DNA of 33,006 nucleotides from contig JBNGCY010000020.1 in assembly GCA_049975505.1 (NCBI GenBank), positions 1 through 33,006 of the forward strand, written 5' to 3'. Of this stretch, positions 26,769-33,006 are shown in pieces (position 1 is the first letter of the stretch; each line of letters starts with the position of its first letter). Source of the stretch: JAIVHC01 sp049975505. Lineage in GTDB: Bacteria > Desulfobacterota > Desulfuromonadia > Desulfuromonadales > Desulfuromonadaceae. The notes beneath the pieces are model-generated. The model was given only the letters and a program-made list of their open reading frames with translations, had not been told where the DNA came from and searched no databases. The translations under genes and the position numbers were made by a program.

Positions 26769-28277
26769 ATGCCACACGCTCAAGCAAATTCCACACTTAC
26801 CGTTGTGCGTAGCGCAAAATCAAACATCTTTTTTCAGCCGTTAGCGCGGAAAAACCTGTGCCATCTTAGCGCATTTGCATTCTGTTTTCTGGGAATACTT
26901 ACGCTCTTCGCCTCTTTCTCTCAGGCTCAGGAGTTATCCTTCTCCCAAGCACTCGATATGGCTTCCATCCGTGCGACAACACTCCAGAACCTGCGCCAGG
27001 AAGAACAACTGGCCCGAGCCACGGCCACCCGATCCACACAGGCTTTCCTACCCCGTCTCAGCGCCGACTCCACCTGGGTTCGCGGAGATATCGATGCTTT
27101 AGGCCACATACCAGCGATAAACTTACGCACTATTCCACCGGAAATCACCACCGCAGATTACGGCCCCGCTGAAGGACTTATCAGTTCAATCAACATTGTC
27201 CAACCTCTGGTACATGTAGAAGGATGGTTAGGCCATACTCAAGCCCGGAATGCAGTAAAGGCACGCAGCGCCGCATCCGAGTGGGGCAGGCAGGTACTGA
27301 AACTGCAAACAGCCTGGGCCTATTTCAATGTACAGATTCAGGACGGGATTCTGCGCGCGGCACAGCAGACCCTTCAGGCCTCGAGGCACGGGCTTGAAAT
27401 CGCCAGAGGCCATTATGCAGAAGGCATGGTGAGCAAACTGGATGTGACCAGAGCCAGAGCCGATCTCCAGAGTGCACGAGCACAGGTTTATGCGGCTGAA
27501 GCGCAGATCGGCAAAGCCAGAAACGAACTCGCGAGTCTTCTCGGCCTCAACCCTGTGGATCCAGTCAGAATTACAACACCATTACCCCTTCCCCTTCCAC
27601 CATCTGAATACCCTCTTCCGCATCAGCAGCGCACTGACATAGATGCAAGCAGATTCAAAGTACAAGCGGCAACTACCGGGGTTTAAAAGGCCCGGGCGCG
27701 TATTCTTCCACAAGTAAACCTGCTTGGACGTCAGCAGTGGGTAAACGGTGATCAAGCCCTGGATGATTACGGGGATGGCTGGCTGTTAGGAGTCAATCTG
27801 AACTGGGAGATATTTGAAGGCATGGATCGCGCAGGTGAAATTGCCCAGGCCAGAGCGCGTGAGCATCTGGCACAGATTGAAGCTACTGATATGCAGCGCT
27901 CCGCTCTGGAGCAACAGCGTAACAGTCTGGCTGACTGGAAAGCATCCTGGAGCGCGTGGCAGGCATCCCGCGCTGCCGTTGACGCAGCTGCAAGCGCAGC
28001 CGATCTTGCGCAGCGGCGCTATGCAGAAGGGTTGGGAGCGATCAACGATGTTCTCCTGACCCGCGCCGATCTCTACCAACATCAGGTGCGCAAGTTCCGG
28101 TATCAGTTCAATGCCCTGCTGGCCGGGATGAGCTATTATCTGTATCACGGTTACAGTCCGTTGCAGGGGCTGCCGCCCCAGCTCAGATTGCCTGAAACAG
28201 GAGAATCAAAAATATATCCAAAGCGCGACACCGGGGTGTCATCCCCATCAATCCATACGAACTCCTATAATCTGTAA
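26769..28277 (+). pseudogene. TolC-family outer-membrane efflux protein, split by one in-frame TAA
   Basis: TolC-type proteins form the outer-membrane exit duct of tripartite efflux pumps. The frame starting at ATG 26769 (GAGG just upstream) encodes a signal peptide (about 34-53, ending FASFSQAQ), the usual helical hairpin repeats (ELSFSQALDMASIRATTLQN; ARGHYAEGMVSKLDVTRARADLQSARAQVYAAEAQIGKARNELASLLGL), and reaches TAA at 27684-27686. The same frame continues without another stop to 28277. There KARARILPQVNLLGRQQW and the second half (WEIFEGMDRAGEIAQARAREHL; RRYAEGLGAINDVLLTRADLYQHQ) complete a normal protein of about 502 codons. The stop sits at GV*KARARILP, where relatives read like GVKAARAxxLP, so a single Lys (AAA) to TAA change is the simplest origin. 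The first half alone would lack the second outer-membrane strand and helix set. Confidence 0.88.
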
Positions 28278-28299
28278 ACCCTGCGGGTAAATAATTCAT

Positions 28300-29523
28300 A
28301 TGCATTTTAAGCTCAGAATTCTGATCAACCTCCTTCGATGCCGCTGCTTGAGCATTTATTTATGCGTGGTGTTATCAAGCCTCCTTACCATGTATGGGTG
28401 TCGCAGCAACGACACATCCAGATCCGATGAGAAACCTGTCGAAACATCCCTGCCAAAAATCAGAACACAAGTGGTGAAGCGGTGGAAGTCCCCTGCACTC
28501 CAGGTATTCAGTGGAGTGGTACGCCCGCATAAACGCGCGTTATTGAGTACCCGCACCAGTGGTACCTTAACCGATGTCCTGGTTGCGGCAGGAGACTATG
28601 TTGAAGCCGGAAGCCTGCTTGCCCGGGTGGATGCCGATGATATAGTGGCGGCACTTGATGCCGCCAGATCCCAGGAACAGGCGGCACAAAGTGCTTACGC
28701 AAAGGCAGAACTAGACGTGCAGCGCCTGGAGCGTCTCTATGCCGATGATCTGATTGCACGCAACCGCCTCGAACGGGCACGCGTGGAACGTGATAACACC
28801 AAAGCTGCACTCTCCCGGGCTCGCACTCAGGTACGCCTGCAGCAGACCAATCTCGATTATGCCCGCATAAAAGCACCATTCAACGGGGTGGTAAGTGAAA
28901 TCCCGGTGGATCAGGGCTCGTTTGTCGGCCCCGGAACCACACTTCTGATCCTGGAGGATCGCTCATCATTGCGCATCGATGCGCCAGTATCCGCATCTGC
29001 TGCTTCGGGCATAAGAAAAAGTGAGCACCCGGAGTTTATCGTTAAATCTCCATCACTCAAGCAGCCTCTGAAGGCTTCATTTCAGGAGATCATTCCCGCG
29101 CTGGGAAACAACGGAGTCGGACGGATTCTGCGTGTACGAGTGGATACCCCGGATATGAATATCAGCCCGGGTGAGATAGTTGAAATTGTGCTTAAAATCC
29201 CCCATTCACCCGCGGCAACCTTCAAATCCGGCTCCGACACACAGGCCACGGCAATCCCTATATCCGCGCTGATCCGCCAGGGTCAGCTCACCAGTGTAAT
29301 GGTTGCAGAACCCGCAGGCGAAAAGCAAAACGTCTGCACCCTGCACAGACGCTGGATTATCACGGCGGCATCAGATCAAGATTTTACCACTGCAGACGCA
29401 CATGATTCAGACAGGATGGTAAAGGTCATTCAGGGATTGCGCCCCGGCGAGATGGTAGTGACAAGCCCTGCTTCAGAAATGAGCGACAAGGGGCGTGCCA
29501 TTCTTGTGTCGGAGGATGACTGA
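28300..29523 (+). CDS. RND efflux membrane-fusion (periplasmic adaptor) protein
   Basis: The adaptor links an inner-membrane RND pump to a TolC-type duct. The 407-residue protein has an N-terminal export signal (about 15-34, ending TMYGC; a lipoprotein anchor is possible but the lipobox is imperfect). A lipoyl half-domain (VFSGVVRPHKRALLSTRTSGTLTDVLVAAGDYVEAGSLLARVD) is followed by an alpha-hairpin coiled coil (about 115-180), the second lipoyl half (LDYARIKAPFNGVVSEIPVDQGSFVGPG), and beta-barrel and membrane-proximal domains. The reading frame is intact, unlike those of both neighbours. Its TGA overlaps the RND start by one base (TGATG), showing coupled translation. The substrate cannot be deduced. 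Confidence 0.92.
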   Translation: MHFKLRILINLLRCRCLSIYLCVVLSSLLTMYGCRSNDTSRSDEKPVETSLPKIRTQVVKRWKSPALQVFSGVVRPHKRALLSTRTSGTLTDVLVAAGDYVEAGSLLARVDADDIVAALDAARSQEQAAQSAYAKAELDVQRLERLYADDLIARNRLERARVERDNTKAALSRARTQVRLQQTNLDYARIKAPFNGVVSEIPVDQGSFVGPGTTLLILEDRSSLRIDAPVSASAASGIRKSEHPEFIVKSPSLKQPLKASFQEIIPALGNNGVGRILRVRVDTPDMNISPGEIVEIVLKIPHSPAATFKSGSDTQATAIPISALIRQGQLTSVMVAEPAGEKQNVCTLHRRWIITAASDQDFTTADAHDSDRMVKVIQGLRPGEMVVTSPASEMSDKGRAILVSEDD

Positions 29524-32500
29524 TGCAGCGCCTGGGTCTGGCCGGTCGCATTGCGCATCGCAGTATAGATTCTCCCCTGGTACCCCTGTTTGTCCTCGCG
29601 TGTTTTCTTTTCGGCGCCTACAGCCTTCTGATTATCCCACGCGAAGATCGCCCCAATATTGATCTACCTACAGCCAGTGTGGTTATCCCATGGCCCGGCG
29701 CCGGAGTTGAACAGGTAGACAATCAGATTGCGCGGCGCGGTGCGGCATGGGTACGGCAGCTCGCCGGGGTCACTGAAGTGCGGAGCAGCAGCACTGATGA
29801 TGCGGCTCTGCTCCAGGTCGAATTCACCCCGGGGACAGACAAAGCCATAGCCTTTGCACGTCTTGAAGAACTCTTTGCCAAGCATGCGGATTTACTCCCT
29901 GAAGGAGCAGGATCCGCGCAAATTGAGACCTACGGTGATGACCATCTCGTGATGTTTACTGCCAACCTGAGCAGCGCCAGGCGTTCAGCCATGGAGCTCG
30001 AACTCTATGCCCGCGAGATGGTCATCGCCCTCGAACAACTTGACGGTATCCGCAGCATCGAGGTCTTTGGCGGCAACCAGCGCGCAATTGAAGTTCTCCC
30101 TGATCCCCAGGCGCTCGCGGGATATAACCTCACCCTGGATGATGTCGCCAACGCAATAAGTATTGCTACGCGCCACTTCCCGGTCGGGCGTCTGGAAGAC
30201 CCGCCGGTCACCCTTCTGCGCTCCGGTTCCCGCATCGGCAAGGTAGAGACTCTGGCAAAAATCCCGGTAGGGAAAACAGACAGCGGCCCGGTGTACCTTG
30301 AAGAGATCGCTGCAATCCGGGACGGAAGCGTCAGAAACAATCACGCCGCCCTCCACTGGCAGCGGGGCCTGGATGAGGCGCATCCGTGTGTGACCCTGGC
30401 GGCAACCACTCTGGATGGGAAGAATGTCAGCGACGTCACCCGCTCCATCAAACAGCGCCTGGATAAGCTCGCCTCTTCGATCCTGCCCGAGGATGTAAAG
30501 CTTCACCCCACCTATGATGCCGGAGCTGATGCCACGGCACGGGTTTACCGGGTTTTGAATCAGCTGTTAAGCGGTACTCTGGTGGTAGTCGGGATCATCT
30601 GGCTGGGGCTGGGCTGGCGCGCCGGCCTGATTATTGCCATGATGATGCCCGCTTCCCTGGCTGTGGTACCGTGGCTGTATCAACAGATAGATTTCAGCCT
30701 TAACCCGGTATCCATTGCAGCCATGATCCTGGCTATAGGGATTCTTTCCGACGATGCGGTGGTGATGCTGGAAAATATTGCGCGCCGCTTTCGCGCGGCG
30801 GGAGAAAAAAGCCGCACCATCACTATTGACGCCATCAATGAGGTGGGAAACCCCACCATTCTTGCTGATCTGCTTGTCGTGGTCACTCTGCTCCCCACGG
30901 CATACATTACCGGGGAGATGGGGCAGTATGTGCGCTCCATCCCCATCGGGGCTTCGGCGGCGGTTCTGTTTTCCTTAGTGGTTGCGCTCCTCATCACCCC
31001 GTATTTCGGCTTCCGCCTTCTTCCCCGGCCTGACGTAAAGAAAAGCAATCAATCCGCGCCCTCTTCTGACGGGGGGGGCAACCTGAGCGCGGAAAACCCA
31101 GAGGCCACATGCACCACCCTGTACTGCAATCTCATGCGCCCGTTTTTAGGCTCAAAAAGTCTGCTGCGCTGGCTCATGTATCTGGTTCTGATTATATTAC
31201 TGGGGGCAAGCTTTCTTCTCCCCGCCCTGCGCATGGTTCAAATCGGCCTTACTCCCCTGCTCGATCGGGAAACATTTGCAATCAACATTGAACTTCCCAG
31301 CGGAAACACGCGGGAGCAAACTCTGCAGGCGATATCCTCACTCCACAACGAACTCAGGGAATATCCTGAAATCAGATCACTGACTTCATATGTGGGGATG
31401 TCGATGCCGCATATCTTCCCGCCTTCCGAGACACCTGTACCCGTGAGCGATACAGAACCCCACAGAGCCACGATTCAGGTGCAGATGATGCCTGAAGACA
31501 AGCGCGAACGTCTCAGTTATGAAGTAAGCCAGGATATCAACGCCCACTTGAGTACCTGGCTTGAGCCCTTTAATGCATATGGGCATATAAGCAGGATACC
31601 CTCCGGCCCATCAAGCGATCGGGACATTACGGCAGAAATATATGCCGCAGATGTTAAGACACGCCGCGAAACCGCGGCACATCTTGAGCACTGGCTGCAA
31701 AACAGAAAGGGGGTTATAGATACAGAGCAGATACCCCGTGCCGGACTGCGCAATCTGATTCTGGATTTAGACCCTCAGCGTGCCGCCCTCCATGGAGTGA
31801 CATCAGACACACTGATCCGCACCCTTAGCCTGGCGATAAAAGGAAAAGAGGTTGCCACCTGGCCTGACGCTGAAGCGCGCAATCCCATCCCGGTGGTTCT
31901 GCGCCTGGATGAAACGCAACGACGCGACGCTTCATCCCTTAAAGCCCTGTATATTGCCGGCAGCAACGGCGCGGCGGTCCCTCTGGCGGATCTGGTTGAC
32001 TTCAAGCATCCAGAAGAAGCGAGCCCGTATCTGCAACGCCGCAATATGCGTTCCATCCTCACCGTTGCCGGAGATCTGAACCGCGCTACAGCTCTGCCTT
32101 TAAGTGTCCAGCTTGAAAGCCTGGTGCAGGGCAACACCATCAAAGTAAACGATGTTGATATTCCCGTATACTGGCTCGCCCCACCCGATGAAGATGATGT
32201 GCAGAATGCAGCCATATACTGGGGGGGGAGAATGGGAAATGACCCGCGATGTATACCGTGATCTGGGTATTGCCAGCGCTGTCGCCCTCCTTCTCATCTA
32301 TATTCTCATTGCCGGATGGTTCAGCTCCTATACCCTCCCGCTCCTTATCATGCTGCCGATCCCCCTGATCTTCATCGGGGTGATACCGGCCCACTGGCTC
32401 TGGGACGTGGATATAGCGGGTACCGGCGTTCTGGGAATAATCGCCCTCGCCGGGATTGTAACCCGCAACGCCATCCTTCTGGTTGACTTCATCAAGCAAC

Positions 32501-32748
32501 GCGAGAAAGACGGGATGGAAATTGGCGAGGCCGTACTCAAGGCGGGAATCGAACGCACCCGCCCCATCCTGCTGACTGCCGCCACGGTGATGTTCGGCAG
32601 CGGGGTGCTGATCTTCGAACCGTCCCTGGAACCCCTCGGCCTAAGCCTTGCCAGCGGCGTCCTGATCTCCACCCCCATAACCCTGGTGCTGATCCCGGTG
32701 CTGTACTTTCATGTGTATCGGAAGCGTTGGGGGCGAAGGGGAAAATAA
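29523..32748 (+). pseudogene. RND efflux transporter permease, frameshifted in a run of eight G
   Basis: RND permeases use proton flow to export compounds from the membrane or periplasm. The first frame (29523-32261) encodes TM1, the first porter domain, TM2-6 with the proton-relay pair in SDDAVVMLENI (Asp410-411), a Ser/Gly-rich insertion near 503-530, TM7 and most of the second porter domain. It then runs out of frame after YWGGR and stops. The remaining part (from the G run to 32748) is in the +1 frame and carries WEMTRDVYRDLGIA, TM8-12 and GIVTRNAILLVDF, where Arg takes the place of the TM10 lysine of AcrB. Removing one G from 32221-32228 restores YWGGEWEMT and one protein of about 1,074 residues. 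A second eight-G run at 31071-31078 is in frame. As written, the product would lack TM8-12 and be inactive. Confidence 0.9.
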
Positions 32749-32814
32749 ACATACTTCGCAAAGCTAGCTGAAGATCTAGCGCAGAAATTCGGGTAAAATA
32801 GTAAACAAACCTGC

Positions 32815-32983
32815 CTAGGAGCCTGTCGGACTTTCCATGAATCGGCTGCAAAACCGTCTGGCCGGTTCATATTTCCGATCCTTTTCGACAAATAGCTACG
32901 GCTATTCGCCTTCAAACGATCGAAAATCTGCCCTCGACCAGTCAATTTTTCGCTTCGATCCGTAAAGCCCGACAGACTCCTAG
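32815..32983. repeat. 169-base element with 20-base inverted ends
   Basis: CTAGGAGCCTGTCGGACTTT at 32815-32834 is repeated inverted at 32964-32983 with 18 of 20 identities. The interior contains a perfect 6-base stem (AATAGC-TACG-GCTATT, 32891-32906) and other short palindromes. No real coding sequence is seen; a 98-codon open frame across it on the minus strand has no recognisable domain. It lies just after the RND gene and may be a MITE-like or REP-type mobile repeat. It resembles repeats I associate with Desulfuromonadales genomes, though that is memory and not a search result. Confidence 0.65.
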
Positions 32984-33006
32984 ATGACTGGCGTTTTGCA
33001 GACATT

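Noticed and set aside
27684..27686. TAA recoded to an amino acid or selenocysteine-type insertion
   Set aside because: TAA is not a selenocysteine or pyrrolysine codon, no special downstream structure is obvious, and TAA ends several other genes here.
32709..33005. 98-codon open frame on the minus strand at the right edge
   Set aside because: It spans the RND gene end and the inverted-repeat element and has no recognisable domain; it is probably a chance frame within repeat DNA.

Overview
The window is bacterial chromosome with the core gene set of a Gram-negative. It carries lipid A/LPS export genes (lptF, lptG, lptB, lptA, lptC), the complete Kdo and CMP-Kdo route (kdsD, kdsA, kdsC, kdsB), a sigma-54/PTS control block (rpoN, long-form hpf, ptsN, hprK, rapZ), a complete mannose-family PTS with HPr and enzyme I, and the SAM-cycle pair metK and ahcY. 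HprK with sigma-54, long HPF and a mannose-type PTS joined to the Kdo/Lpt genes is the kind of gene order I associate with Desulfuromonadales-like (Geobacter/Pelobacter/Desulfuromonas-type) Desulfobacterota. That placement is an inference from gene order and has not been tested by phylogeny. There are no rRNA or tRNA genes, CRISPR arrays, transposase genes or prophage genes.

Layout. 52-2349 (+): lptF-lptG, closed by a very strong two-way terminator at 2377-2422. 2441-21768 (-): a nearly continuous run of genes read right to left: fur, kdsB, terminator, pyrG-kdsA-kdsD-kdsC-[dispersed repeat]-lptC-lptA-lptB, rpoN-hpf, terminator, ptsN-hprK-rapZ-EIIA-EIIB-EIIC-EIID-ptsH-ptsI, metK, ahcY. Many neighbours overlap by 1-17 bases, which points to translational coupling. 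21851-26523: a TlpA-like lipoprotein (-), a short PrmA-like methyltransferase (+), an MgtC/DUF4010 membrane protein (-) and an FtsH-type protease (-). 26769-32748 (+): a TolC / membrane-fusion protein / RND efflux operon. The window ends in a repeat element with inverted ends (32815-32983).

How the genes work together. The Kdo genes make CMP-Kdo for the inner core of LPS, and the Lpt genes supply the ABC motor and bridge that move LPS outward. The phosphorelay genes form a regulatory circuit: enzyme I, HPr, IIA-Ntr, IIA-Man, HPr kinase and RapZ. In it, both the His and the Ser phosphorylation sites of HPr are preserved, and a full IIA/IIB/IIC/IID permease is present with the phospho-histidines of IIA and IIB intact. 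metK and ahcY make SAM and clear S-adenosylhomocysteine.

The most unusual observation is the efflux operon. tolC is split by one in-frame TAA (27684-27686), with an otherwise intact reading frame on both sides. The RND pump gene is split by one extra G in a run of eight G (32221-32228). The membrane-fusion gene between them is intact. This is either a recently decaying pump, a phase-variable or readthrough-controlled pump, or sequence error at two sites. Two dispersed repeat families are the other notable structures. I did not find a convincing new multi-gene system; everything else fits known families.
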